Below, piece after piece: positions 46,070-55,667 of a stretch of 64,000 nucleotides of DNA; within the stretch, counting starts at the first letter, position 1; each line of letters starts with the position of its first letter. Source of the stretch: CAYPHY01 sp964410625 (GTDB lineage: Bacteria > Chloroflexota > Anaerolineae > Promineifilales > Promineifilaceae); assembly GCA_964410625.1 (NCBI GenBank), contig CAYPHY010000003.1, forward strand, positions 1 to 64,000. Direction: 5' to 3'. Made by a program: the position numbers and the translations under genes. The notes below the pieces were generated by a model. That model saw nothing but the letters and a program-made list of their open reading frames with translations, was not told the origin of the DNA and did not search any database.

Positions 46070-46573
46070 TTATAAATCCAACATTTCCCGCCACCAGACA
46101 TCGTCATTCGTTATATAACTAACCGATGGTTCGCGAACGGTGTGAATCGTCGGCCGTGTTTCTCCGTCTCCCTCGGTACTTCGTTCCAAGATAGGAATCA
46201 AGTTCTCAGCAGCATGGTGCTCCCGTTGGCGTTGAACGTAACTGACAACGTTTGGTAACCGCTTTCTGTCGAATGTAAACGCGCCATATTCCGCTTGCCA
46301 ATAAAGTTTCTGATTTGCGTGTTCCTGATTGAGTCTGGCCGAGGAAACCCCCTTTACCTGTCCGATAAATGTGGCAACTGGTATCTTGGCTGGAATGGCG
46401 ACCACTAAGTGAACATGATCTTCGATGCCGTTTAAGGCAAACAACGTGCCTCCCAATCCAACTGTCTTGGATCGGATGAAGCCATAGACAACTTCGGCGA
46501 TTTCAGGAACAAGCAACGGACGCCGCTTCTTCGTCGTCCAGACAAGATGATAATATAGCTGGCAATAGGGCAT
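46070..46573 (-). CDS. REP-associated tyrosine transposase (RAYT, Y1/IS200-like)
   Basis: A 167-residue Y1 transposase. DHVHLVV carries the HUH metal-binding His pair and VSYVQRQREHH the catalytic Tyr. ATG 46573 is chosen because GGAGG lies 6 nt upstream; the longer GTG start lacks this. RAYTs are domesticated single-copy transposases that nick REP palindromes. The downstream cluster of palindromes (45901-46037) fits that role. No IS ends were found, so this is probably not a complete mobile IS. Confidence 0.88.
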   Translation of the reverse strand: MPYCQLYYHLVWTTKKRRPLLVPEIAEVVYGFIRSKTVGLGGTLFALNGIEDHVHLVVAIPAKIPVATFIGQVKGVSSARLNQEHANQKLYWQAEYGAFTFDRKRLPNVVSYVQRQREHHAAENLIPILERSTEGDGETRPTIHTVREPSVSYITNDDVWWREMLDL

Positions 46574-46716
46574 GATTTCCTCCTTCACTCCGGCATTATG
46601 TATTGATTCAGTATTGTTCACGATGAACTAAAATTGGGTACGGCCGCCACAAATATAGTAAAGTTTTCCATCTACCTGATGCCAAATGAAAACCAAGATA
46701 ATCAAAAGAGAGTAAA

Positions 46717-47679
46717 ATGGAACACCTTCTAGCTGTTAATGGTACTGGCGGAGCGTGGCTACGTGTGTTTGGCTGTGATTGCGGCCGTTGCAAATCCCCT
46801 GTCCGCCAGGCCAATACCTCCGCTTCCCTCATTACCTTAGATGACACAGGGCGCACCATCCATCATGTGTTGTTTGATGTGGGGTTAGGTGTGGTTGATA
46901 GCCTGGTCAGCAACCCTTATCTGGCGGGGGCAAACGGCCGTCTCGACGCACTCGTCCTGACCCATTGGCATCCTGATCACACGGCCGAATTGCTGCGCCT
47001 CTGTGCATCGTTGCACTTTAGTCAGAAGGGGGACGGACACAAGCCAGAGCCGATCCTCACATTTTGCCGTAGGGGAACGGCCGAATGGATGGAGAAGGAA
47101 GCGGCTTTTGCCTGGAAGCTCTTTATTCAGCCTCATACGGCCGACGAGAATCTACCGCCAGGCCATTTACTGCCACCGTTGTCTGTCGAGTCCCCTGGTT
47201 TGCAAATTACTCCAGTCACGCTTGGTCATAAGCGGGCTGATCGCTGGGCGAGCGATGAGATAACATTACGCTACTGTTGTGCGGGCTATGTATTGGAAAC
47301 GGCCGCGAGCAAAGCTGTACTTTTCTGGGACGCTGGTAGCGATAATGATTGGGTGCTTCGGCCGCGAAACCAGGCACAGCAGGCAACCGTGCGGCGGCTC
47401 TCCGACGCGGACTATCTACTGATTGATTGCACTGAGTGGCACACTTCAGAGCCAGATGTGCCACACCTGACCTTTGAGATGGTGCAAGAGTACGTGAAAG
47501 CACTATCGCCCAAAGAGACGCTGCTCGTCCACCTCAGTGGTCACCGCGACCCACCGGGCCAACCCGCCTATGGCTGGAGCGATGAGCAATGGACAGCCGC
47601 GGCGGCGGCCGTGTGGCAAGAAAAAGGCTTGCCCGGCCATGTGCGCGTTCCGACCATAGGTGAGTATTTGTCATTATGA
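46717..47679 (+). CDS. MBL-fold metal-dependent hydrolase (PhnP-like)
   Basis: A 320-residue metallo-beta-lactamase-fold protein. THWHPDH gives the HxHxDH metal motif; later His/Asp ligands are in VTLGHKR, FWDAGSDN and HLSGHRD. The N-terminal GCDCGRCKSP resembles the structural zinc loop of PhnP, a cyclic phosphodiesterase of phosphonate degradation, and of related coenzyme PQQ-type hydrolases. No phosphonate genes are nearby, so the substrate is unknown. The ribosome site is weak (AGAG). Confidence 0.8.
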   Translation: MEHLLAVNGTGGAWLRVFGCDCGRCKSPVRQANTSASLITLDDTGRTIHHVLFDVGLGVVDSLVSNPYLAGANGRLDALVLTHWHPDHTAELLRLCASLHFSQKGDGHKPEPILTFCRRGTAEWMEKEAAFAWKLFIQPHTADENLPPGHLLPPLSVESPGLQITPVTLGHKRADRWASDEITLRYCCAGYVLETAASKAVLFWDAGSDNDWVLRPRNQAQQATVRRLSDADYLLIDCTEWHTSEPDVPHLTFEMVQEYVKALSPKETLLVHLSGHRDPPGQPAYGWSDEQWTAAAAAVWQEKGLPGHVRVPTIGEYLSL

Positions 47680-47706
47680 CCATATATAACATTGTATAAA
47701 TAGGGG

Positions 47707-48489
47707 TCATTTGCCGAGCAAGCGAGCAACCAGCCGCTTCATCTCATTCTCGAATGCCTGATCGGGTGTGAACAGCAGCCGTTCGCGCTGGACAACGGCC
47801 GCTCTCGCCGCAAGATACGCATCCAACAAACGCCCTAACCCCTGGGCGGTCGCGGCCGTATCCTGGCTATAGGCGGCCGTTAGCAAACCCCGCCGTGCAG
47901 GCTCCCCGGCGGGAAGGACGCGCAAAAGCGGGGGCAGCGTAAAGTGCAGCAGTTCCAGGTAAATCGTGAAGGGCTTGTCCGCGTCCCCCCGCTTTAATAG
48001 TCGCAAGACATCCCAGAGCATCACCCAGAAGCGATTATCCAGCGTGGTCAATTCTTCGGCGCTGAGATAAGGTTGGGGGAGTGCCAGCCGCGCCGACTCA
48101 GCCTGGTAACGCTCCGCCCAGCCGCCTGAATCCTTGACGATGCGGATATCGCGCTCCCAGGGGGAGGGCTGGAGCAACTCCTGCGCCTCAAAGCGATAGT
48201 CAGCCTTCGTGCCGTTGCTATAGAGGGCGATGTGGAAGTACGGCCGTACATGCTCCCCATCAAACGAGCGCACCGGCACATAGGGCATCACCGCCCGGAC
48301 CAGATCACGCCGTTGCTGCCAGCCACGCTCCCGTGCCGCCTCATCCGTATAGACCAGGGCGATGTCCAGGTCAGAATAGTCGTCTTCCGACCGGCGGCCG
48401 AACGACCCACTCAGAAAGCAGGCGACAATGCTGCTATCACTTAGGACATGGCGTTGCAGACGGCCGATAAAACGTTCTTGCTCGAACAT
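47707..48489 (-). CDS. Nucleotidyltransferase-domain protein
   Basis: A 260-residue protein. LSGSFGRRSEDDYSDLDIAL is the GS-x10-DxD motif of the polymerase-beta/minimal nucleotidyltransferase fold; the remaining residues are helical. Proteins with this layout include aminoglycoside adenylyltransferases and antitoxin-like MNTs, but neither can be claimed here. The ATG follows a heptamer array whose minus-strand sequence contains GGAG about 12 nt upstream. Substrate unknown. Confidence 0.8.
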   Translation of the reverse strand: MFEQERFIGRLQRHVLSDSSIVACFLSGSFGRRSEDDYSDLDIALVYTDEAARERGWQQRRDLVRAVMPYVPVRSFDGEHVRPYFHIALYSNGTKADYRFEAQELLQPSPWERDIRIVKDSGGWAERYQAESARLALPQPYLSAEELTTLDNRFWVMLWDVLRLLKRGDADKPFTIYLELLHFTLPPLLRVLPAGEPARRGLLTAAYSQDTAATAQGLGRLLDAYLAARAAVVQRERLLFTPDQAFENEMKRLVARLLGK

Positions 48490-48551
48490 AATCTCTCAGT
48501 CTCCTAGTCTCTCAGTCTCAGAGATTGGGAGACTGAGAGACTAGGAGACTA
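48490..48551. repeat. Inverted heptamer array (AGTCTCY / GAGACTR)
   Basis: Pyrimidine arm 48491-48519 and purine arm 48520-48550 fill the gap exactly, from the start codon of the nucleotidyltransferase gene to the stop codon of the PAP2-like gene, which lies in the last unit. Confidence 0.88.
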
Positions 48552-49172
48552 TACAAAACATCCAAAAGGAACCAACGCCAGCACGGAGGCGATGCCCAGA
48601 CCAACTCCCGCTGCTACCTGGGCAGGGGTGTGGCGTTTCAAGTAGAGGCGCACAGAGCAGACGATGATTACAAAAGGTAGAACCGCCACGGCCGCCACCC
48701 AACCAAAAACCAACCAGGAGATCAGCCAGGCGGCCGTGATCCCCGTTGCATGAAGGCTAATCAGCCAGTAGATGTTGATCAACCCCAGAGCGACCAGTTC
48801 AATGACGTTAAACAGGGATAGGCAGTGTAATAACTCCGGCCCATTGAGAAATCTCAACAGCAGGTAAGCGGCCGCCGCACAGAGAATAGCGACGATATAA
48901 GGAAGGTGTCGCTCCTGTGTGTGGCTCATATGCAGTTCGCCAATGCGGCCGGTATAGAGCAGATAAAAGACAACCAGGATGGGGATCAGGGAGACGACCA
49001 CGCCATACAGCACTCCCCAGCCAACGGCCGCTGCAAATGGTGCGGAATAGAAGGCCAGGAAAAACCCCAGTACCGCAAAAATAACCGGCGGGCTAATGAC
49101 ATTGGAGAGGGCGCGGCCAACCGACACCATTCCGGTGCGGTCGGCGCGGTAACGGTCGCGGGGGACGGACAT
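48549..49172 (-). CDS. PAP2-like integral membrane phosphatase
   Basis: A 207-residue protein with about six helices. SLHATG resembles the second PAP2 motif (PSGH) and LYLKRHTPAQVAAG the third (SRx5Hx3D), with TQERHLPY a possible degenerate first motif. PAP2 enzymes dephosphorylate lipid phosphates such as undecaprenyl or phosphatidate. The motifs diverge, so activity is not certain. The upstream sequence on its strand is a pyrimidine-rich array without a Shine-Dalgarno site. Confidence 0.6.
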   Translation of the reverse strand: MSVPRDRYRADRTGMVSVGRALSNVISPPVIFAVLGFFLAFYSAPFAAAVGWGVLYGVVVSLIPILVVFYLLYTGRIGELHMSHTQERHLPYIVAILCAAAAYLLLRFLNGPELLHCLSLFNVIELVALGLINIYWLISLHATGITAAWLISWLVFGWVAAVAVLPFVIIVCSVRLYLKRHTPAQVAAGVGLGIASVLALVPFGCFV

Positions 49173-49174
49173 CG

Positions 49175-49252
49175 AGAAGAGACTGGGAGACTGAGAGATT
49201 AGGAGACTGAGAAACAGACAATCTCCCAGTCTCTTACTCTCTCAGTCTCTTA
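49175..49252. repeat. Inverted heptamer array
   Basis: Purine arm 49175-49213 (GAGACTG units) and pyrimidine arm 49221-49252 (AGTCTCT units) between ahcY and the PAP2-like gene. Confidence 0.88.
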
Positions 49253-49256
49253 ATAA

Positions 49257-50537
<1,281 letters not shown>

Positions 50538-50548
50538 CTAAAATGGAG

Positions 50549-50640
50549 GCGAAGAGACCGAGAGATTAGGAGAGTGATGTTCCCAGTCACTTTACCTTTT
50601 AGTCTCTCAGGCTCTTACTCTCCTAGTCTCTTGTTTCTGT
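50549..50640. repeat. Inverted heptamer array between ahcY and adoK
   Basis: Purine arm 50549-50573 and pyrimidine arm 50591-50633. The second arm covers the last codons and stop of adoK. Confidence 0.82.
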
Positions 50641-51594
50641 CTCTAATAGCACATCCAACGCCCCTTCATCATCGAAGTGTTGGCGATAACGGCCGATAAA
50701 TTCGGCCGGGGTAAAGCTATGTTTTTGGGTGCCAATTTGTTCCAGGGTATAGGTGGCAGCGAGTGCGCCGATGCGGCCGGTCACAGACAACGGCAAGCCA
50801 AGTTGAATCCCACGCAACACCCCGGCGCGATAAGCGTCACCGGCCCCGGTTGGATCCAAAATATTGTCCGTTGGAACGGCCGGAATCAGTTCTTCCTGAC
50901 CATCCAGGATCAACAACGAGCCATCCGCACCCTTGGTGATCAATAACCCACCGACGCAGTCCATAATATCCAACTCGCTGAGGCCGGTCTTTTGCTGGAT
51001 GAGGCTAAATTCATATTCGTTCGCCGCCAACAGATAGCAACCGGCCAGGCCTGCGCGTAGCTCGTCGCCATTCATTCGTACTGTTTGCTGGCTGGGGTCA
51101 AAGACAAATGGTAAACCACTGGCCCTACATTCGGCCACATAAGCTTGCATCGCCCCTGGATCGTTAGGCGTAATCACCGCCAAGTCCGCCTCCGGCGCGT
51201 GTTCAGCAAAGCTGAGGATACCGGCGTGGGCCATCGCACCAGGGTAAAAGCTGGCGATCTGGTTGAAGTCCTCGTCGGTGTTGACAAAGAAGGAGGCGCA
51301 AAACTCATCCTCGATCTCGACAATGCCCGACGTATCCACGCCATGTTCGTCTAGCCAGGCGCGGTAATCGGTGAAATCCTTACCGGCCGTTGCCATTACT
51401 TTTGGACGGCCGCCTAATAAGGCCATCGTATAGGCGATGTTCGGCGCGATTCCGCCCCGCTGCCGCTTCAGTGAATCTACCAAAAAGCTGAGGCTAATTT
51501 TCTCGATTTTGTTTGCCACAATCGCATCAACGAATTTGCCCGGAAAGGACATCAAATAATCGTAAGCGATTGAGCCGGTGATTACAACATTCAT
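50623..51594 (-). CDS. adoK: Adenosine kinase (PfkB family)
   Basis: A 323-residue ribokinase-family enzyme that phosphorylates adenosine to AMP. ITGSIAYDYLMSFPGKF at the start, LSFLVDSL, QIASFYPGAM and FDPSQQTVRM closely follow what I recall of the Mycobacterium tuberculosis AdoK sequence, and DPTGAGDAYRAG holds the catalytic Asp and anion hole. It lies about 100 bp upstream of ahcY on the same strand, supporting an adenosine substrate. Its last residues (TETRD) are coded within a heptamer array. Weak ribosome site (GAGAG). Confidence 0.9.
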   Translation of the reverse strand: MNVVITGSIAYDYLMSFPGKFVDAIVANKIEKISLSFLVDSLKRQRGGIAPNIAYTMALLGGRPKVMATAGKDFTDYRAWLDEHGVDTSGIVEIEDEFCASFFVNTDEDFNQIASFYPGAMAHAGILSFAEHAPEADLAVITPNDPGAMQAYVAECRASGLPFVFDPSQQTVRMNGDELRAGLAGCYLLAANEYEFSLIQQKTGLSELDIMDCVGGLLITKGADGSLLILDGQEELIPAVPTDNILDPTGAGDAYRAGVLRGIQLGLPLSVTGRIGALAATYTLEQIGTQKHSFTPAEFIGRYRQHFDDEGALDVLLETETRD

Positions 51595-51611
51595 GATAGC
51601 TCTCTAAATTG

Positions 51612-51680
51612 TTGAGACTGGGAGAGTAAGAGACTAGGAGACTCAACAACGCAGTCTCTCAATCTCCTAGCCCCTTCATC
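51612..51680. repeat. Inverted heptamer array upstream of adoK
   Basis: Purine arm 51613-51641 (GAGACTG, GAGAGTA) and pyrimidine arm 51650-51680. Confidence 0.82.
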
Positions 51681-51789
51681 TCTTCTTGTGCAGACACAAA
51701 CAAACGGCGGTGCAACAACCTGGGAGTCGTGCAACCGCCGACGTTGTCCACATTCTATAACGATTTTGTTGAAAGACCAGCAAAACAGT

Positions 51790-51863
51790 GTAACCTGGCC
51801 CGGTTACAGGCAATCTTACAATCATTAGAAACCGGGTTTTTTGAAAAAAACCCGGTTTCTAAT
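51790..51863 (-). terminator. Tandem hairpins after the GT2 gene
   Basis: ATTAGAAACCGGGTTTTTT (51824-51842) faces its complement (51844-51863) with almost no loop, just past the stop of the GT2 gene. GTAACC..GGTTAC (51790-51807) follows with TGTTTTGC beyond it on the minus strand. The first is a copy of the repeat at 34700-34767. Confidence 0.55.
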
Positions 51864-51868
51864 CTTCA

Positions 51869-52633
51869 TCAAACTTTTTTCTGCGAATAGGCCAGCGAAG
51901 CCTTATCTACCTTTTGCGCGTTGCTTTTTAAGACGGGTGTAAACCCCAGCCGATCACGGAGCATCGTCCCCAACGCCCGAAAGCCATCACGAGTGGTGAT
52001 CTTTTTGCCCTCGGCATAGCTACGGGGGCTATAGCTGATCGGGATTTCCAAAATCTGATGACCAGCGAGCAGGATTTTGTCGGGCATCTCAAAGTCGAGA
52101 TTGAAGTCGGTGGTGGTCAGGTTGAGCGACTTGATCACATCAGCACGGACCATCTTGGTGGCGGTAGCGACGTCAGTCAGTCGGCCGCCAAACAGCAAAT
52201 TAGTCAGCATGGTCAGCACGCGCACACCTAGGTAAGCGTGGGCGTATTTATAATTGACCTGCCCACCCAATACGCGCGAACCGAAGATAGCGGCCGCGCC
52301 CGTCTCATCCGCCTTGCGACAGAACCGGGCATGTTCGGCCGGATCATACTCCGCATCCGCATCCTGGATGATCATGTAATCGCCGGTCATGTTGGCGATG
52401 CCGGTACGAATTGACATCCCCTTGCCCATATTGCGCTCATGGAAGATGACGCGCACTTCGGGATCATGGATCGATTGCAGAATCTCGCGCGTGCCGTCGG
52501 TCGAGTAATTGTCTACGACAATGATCTCCCGCGTCCAACCCGCTCCCAGGTCCACACCCTTTGTCTTAGCGATGACCTCTTCAATCGTCGCCCGTTCGTT
52601 ATAACAACAGATAATGACAGATAGTTTTTTCAT
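51869..52633 (-). CDS. Family 2 glycosyltransferase (dolichol-phosphate-mannose-synthase-like)
   Basis: About 254 residues of GT-A fold: SVIICCYNERATIEEVI, IIVVDNYSTDGT, NMGKGMSIRTGI and the metal-binding QDADAEYDP. Such enzymes often load a sugar on a polyprenyl phosphate or build polysaccharides. No C-terminal membrane segments are present. I place the start at ATG 52633, with GGAG 8 nt upstream, not at the TTG 52654 that lies within the repeat. Its upstream neighbour is an RfbH-type sugar dehydrase, suggesting shared use in surface glycan synthesis. Confidence 0.85.
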   Translation of the reverse strand: MKKLSVIICCYNERATIEEVIAKTKGVDLGAGWTREIIVVDNYSTDGTREILQSIHDPEVRVIFHERNMGKGMSIRTGIANMTGDYMIIQDADAEYDPAEHARFCRKADETGAAAIFGSRVLGGQVNYKYAHAYLGVRVLTMLTNLLFGGRLTDVATATKMVRADVIKSLNLTTTDFNLDFEMPDKILLAGHQILEIPISYSPRSYAEGKKITTRDGFRALGTMLRDRLGFTPVLKSNAQKVDKASLAYSQKKV

Positions 52634-52642
52634 GTTACTTGC

Positions 52643-52728
52643 TCCAGACTCCAATCTCCAGTCTCTTAATCTCTCAGTCTCCTAGTCTCGGAAAAGATAG
52701 AGACTAAGAGATTTGGAGACTAGAGGAT
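52643..52728. repeat. Inverted heptamer array between GT2 and rfbH-like genes
   Basis: Pyrimidine arm 52643-52688 (CCAGACT, CCAATCT, AGTCTCY) and purine arm 52697-52728 (GAGACTA, GAGATTT). The minus-strand copy supplies the GGAG before the GT2 start. Confidence 0.85.
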
Positions 52729-52733
52729 TACCA

Positions 52734-54059
52734 TTACACCTGCTCAAAAAACCTGGCGAACGTATCAATCATGTAATCCAGCCGTGGTTGGTCCAGCCCC
52801 GGATAGACCCCAACGAAGAAGCCGCCGCGCATGATTTGGTCGGAGACGGCCAGATCGCCGATGATGCGACAGTCCAGGCCACGATAGCCCGGCTGGCGCA
52901 CAATGTTACCGGCGAAGATCAGGCGCGTTTGCACGTGGTGCTCCTCCAGAAAACGGGTTAGCTCGTGGCGCATGAAGGGGGCTTCCTCGCGCACGAGCAG
53001 GGGCAACGCAAACCAGGATGGATTGGCTTTACGATGCCAGCTTGGAAACATTAAAAACTCTTCTGCCTTAGGTATCTGTTTTAGGTTTTCGTATAGGTAT
53101 TTGAAGTTGGCTTTGCGCCGCGAAATGAAGTAGGGCAGCTTGTCCAACTGGGCCACGCCCATCGCGGCCTGGGGATCAGTCAGTTTCAGGTTATAGCCGA
53201 TTTCAGTGTAGTAGTAGCGGTGGTCATAGAAGCCGGGAATGCCGGGGACTTCGCGCTCAAAGCGTAAGCCGCATTTACCGTTCACCGGATTGTCATAGCC
53301 ACACCAACAATCGCGGCCCCAATCACGCACGGAGCGGGCGATTTTCGCCAGCAACGGCCGATTGGTATACGCCGCGCCTCCTTCGCCCATCGTGATATGG
53401 TGTGCCGGATAAAAGCTCAGCGTGGCGATCTCGCCGAAGGTGCCGAGCATCTTGCCATCCCAGGTCGAGCCGAGCGCATCGCAAGTATCTTCGACGAGCA
53501 ACAGATTGTGTTTGCTAACAAAGTCCATCACCGCGTCCATATCGGCCGGGTTGCCCAATGTGTGGGCAAACATCACCGCTCGTGTGCGCTCCGAAAGTGC
53601 TTCCTCCAGCTGGTTGACATTCAGGTTGAAGTCACCGAGACAGCTATCAACGAATACCGGCTTGAGCCGGTTTTGGATGATCGGATTGACGGTGGTGGGG
53701 AAGCTGACGGCGGGGACGATGACCTCATCACCCGGCCGCAGACCATTTGCCAATCGCTTCGAGCAGAGCGCGGTCACGGCTACCAAATTGGCCGAAGAGC
53801 CGGAATTGACCGGAATTACTTCACGGACCCCCAGAAATTGGCCCAGACGCTTCTCGAATTGTTCGGCATAGGGGCCGGCGGTCAGCCAAAAATCGAGGAC
53901 GGCACTGACCATGTTCTGCATTTCTGCTTCATCATAGACCCGCCCAGAGTAATTGACCGTCGTCTGCCCTGGTTCAAAAGGCTTGTTATGGTGCGCCTTC
54001 TGATAGTATTCGGCAACCTGGGCCAGGATTGACTGGCGCAGTGCCTCAGTTTCACCCAT
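52734..54059 (-). CDS. rfbH: RfbH-type CDP-4-keto-6-deoxyglucose 3-dehydrase (PMP and Fe-S dependent)
   Basis: About 441 residues of the DegT/AHBA aminotransferase fold. The Schiff-base Lys is replaced by His (SFYPAHHITMGEGG, residues 215-228), as in E1 dehydrases that use PMP rather than PLP. Cysteines C193, C251, C253 and C263 give C-X57-C-X-C-X9-C, nearly the [2Fe-2S] ligand pattern I recall for E1 of 3,6-dideoxyhexose synthesis. VNYSGRVYDEAE, VNSGSSANL, AHTLGNPADMD and RDWGRDCWC are typical of RfbH. It removes the C3 hydroxyl of a CDP-4-keto-6-deoxy sugar together with an E3 reductase, not seen here. ATG 54059 has AAGGG 7 nt upstream; the longer start at 54188 lacks support. Confidence 0.88.
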   Translation of the reverse strand: MGETEALRQSILAQVAEYYQKAHHNKPFEPGQTTVNYSGRVYDEAEMQNMVSAVLDFWLTAGPYAEQFEKRLGQFLGVREVIPVNSGSSANLVAVTALCSKRLANGLRPGDEVIVPAVSFPTTVNPIIQNRLKPVFVDSCLGDFNLNVNQLEEALSERTRAVMFAHTLGNPADMDAVMDFVSKHNLLLVEDTCDALGSTWDGKMLGTFGEIATLSFYPAHHITMGEGGAAYTNRPLLAKIARSVRDWGRDCWCGYDNPVNGKCGLRFEREVPGIPGFYDHRYYYTEIGYNLKLTDPQAAMGVAQLDKLPYFISRRKANFKYLYENLKQIPKAEEFLMFPSWHRKANPSWFALPLLVREEAPFMRHELTRFLEEHHVQTRLIFAGNIVRQPGYRGLDCRIIGDLAVSDQIMRGGFFVGVYPGLDQPRLDYMIDTFARFFEQV

Positions 54060-54191
54060 TCTACTGCCCTTTTCCTTATGCTGTGTACTCTGTGGACAGC
54101 GACGGCCGCGCAACAAACGGGACGATCCTCGTTTAATTGCCGAGACGGCAGGGCTGCCAAAAGCCAGTGGATGATTATAACACAGCATACC

Positions 54192-55580
54192 TTATCTCCA
54201 AGTTGCCCCGGCAATCGTTTCGGCGGATTGGCAACCGAAATGGGGGAACCAGGAACACCACCGCGAAGTAGGTAACCACCAGGAGGTGGATGATTGAGGC
54301 GACTGCTCAGACGCCGGTATAGGTTCCGGCGTTGTCTCTTCCGGCGGCTCAGAGGTGGCTGTGGGCGGCTGGATCGTTGGCGGCTCGGCCGTTGGTGGTT
54401 CGCTCGTCGGTGGCTCGTCAGTCGGTGGCGGGTCAGTTGGCGTGGGTGGCGCAACCGTCGCCGTCGGCGGCACGGCCGTGTTGGTCGGCGGCGGCACTGT
54501 CGCCGTTGGTGGCACAGCGGTGTTGGTTGGCGGCGGGACGGTAGCCGTCGGTGGGACGGATGTATTCGTCGGTGGGGGCGGAACGGTCAGCGTCGGTGGT
54601 GGCGCTGTTGCCGTTGGCGGAATGGAGGTCGGTGGCGGCGTGCTGGACGGCCGCACTGTTGTAGAAGTCGGGCGCGGCGTAGACGACGGACGTGGGACAG
54701 TGGCCGTCGCCACAACCGGCGGTGTCGCTGTCGGCCGCGAGGTTGGTGGAGCCGGTATAGTCGGGCTTGGTGGCACGGTGGGCTGGCCGGGAACGGTCGG
54801 CCGGATCGAAGTGGGCGGCGGCACATTGGTGCTCGTCGCCGTCGGCTGAATAGTCGCTGTCGCGTCGGCCGAAGGTGACGTAGGCGATGGCTGGGCGGTG
54901 GGCGGGCTGCCAGGCGCGGCCGCCGGAGGCAGATAGATAAAGCGTCCAGTAACCAGTTCGGATGAGGTCAGGCAATTCGCCGCCAGGACTTCACTGGCGG
55001 TGACGCCGCGGCTGGCGGCCAGTTGACCGATGGTTTCCCCGGCACGCACTTGATAACGAACCCATGTTTGTGGCGGGCCACAAGCCACCACCACCACCTG
55101 CTGTGGAACCAGGATTTGCATCCCAGCGCGGACCTCTTCGCTCGCTTGCAGGCAGTTGGCCTCGCGCAAGTTATCGGTACTCGTTTGTGTGCCAATGGCA
55201 AGTGTATTGAGCGTTTCCCCGGCCTGCACGGTATGGAGTACCCAACCGGCCGGGACCTGGCCGCAGACGATGGGAGGGGGGTTGTTGCCTGCTGGGGGTA
55301 GCTGGCTGACGGCCGAGATTTCTCCAGCGAGAGATGATTCTGGCGTGGGGTCGGTGGCCGAGTCACCCGATGCTGGTGGCGCATCAAGGCGAATGACATG
55401 CCCTTCGGCAACGGCCGCTCCCTGGGCATTGACCACTGGCAATTCGACCAACGCCGGGGCGGAACGCAATTGCAGCGCATCAAGCTGCGACATCATCAAC
55501 GCCGTGATCAGCGTAACAATGACGCCAATCGTCAGGGTCAGATTGACCGGCCAGTTGTTGTTGCCTGATAGATACTTCAT
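54192..55580 (-). CDS. Membrane-anchored LysM protein with long Pro/Thr tail
   Basis: About 462 residues from ATG 55580. One N-terminal membrane segment (LTLTIGVIVTLITALMM), an extracellular stretch, then two LysM domains (WVLHTVQAGETLNTLAIGT and WVRYQVRAGETIGQLAASRG, each ending in a Cys-containing NCL and LVP/LPP). LysM binds peptidoglycan or chitin N-acetylglucosamine. The last 230 residues are a Pro/Thr/Val-rich tail encoded by tandem DNA, probably a rigid spacer in or beyond the wall. The start lies next to a heptamer array and has no Shine-Dalgarno site. An anchored wall-binding or wall-sensing role is inferred. Confidence 0.85.
   Translation of the reverse strand: MKYLSGNNNWPVNLTLTIGVIVTLITALMMSQLDALQLRSAPALVELPVVNAQGAAVAEGHVIRLDAPPASGDSATDPTPESSLAGEISAVSQLPPAGNNPPPIVCGQVPAGWVLHTVQAGETLNTLAIGTQTSTDNLREANCLQASEEVRAGMQILVPQQVVVVACGPPQTWVRYQVRAGETIGQLAASRGVTASEVLAANCLTSSELVTGRFIYLPPAAAPGSPPTAQPSPTSPSADATATIQPTATSTNVPPPTSIRPTVPGQPTVPPSPTIPAPPTSRPTATPPVVATATVPRPSSTPRPTSTTVRPSSTPPPTSIPPTATAPPPTLTVPPPPTNTSVPPTATVPPPTNTAVPPTATVPPPTNTAVPPTATVAPPTPTDPPPTDEPPTSEPPTAEPPTIQPPTATSEPPEETTPEPIPASEQSPQSSTSWWLPTSRWCSWFPHFGCQSAETIAGATWR
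54430..54680 (-). repeat. Tandem repeat encoding the PPTATVPPPTNT tail
   Basis: Imperfect units of about 45 bp (cassettes of TNTAVPPTATVPPP) repeated within the LysM gene. Both strands stay open, which generates long antisense ORFs. Confidence 0.75.
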
Positions 55581-55581
55581 C

Positions 55582-55667
55582 TTAGAAGGATGAAGGATGA
55601 GGGATGAAGGCTGAAGGGTGAGGGGCAATACTCATCCTTCAGCTTTCACCCCTCATCCTTTGCATTT
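55582..55667. repeat. Inverted heptamer array (GGATGAA / ATCCTTC)
   Basis: Purine arm 55586-55626 and pyrimidine arm 55632-55664 between the kinase and LysM genes. The second arm encodes the last residues (MQRMRGES) and stop of the kinase-like gene. Confidence 0.85.

Noticed and set aside
54060..54188. Longer N-terminus for the RfbH-like protein
   Set aside because: The extension is not homologous to RfbH and lacks a ribosome site, whereas ATG 54059 has AAGGG at 7 nt.
54294..54878. Arg/Trp-rich and Gly/Val-rich plus-strand ORFs opposite the LysM gene tail
   Set aside because: Produced by tandem DNA encoding the Pro/Thr tail; composition is that of a low-complexity antisense frame.
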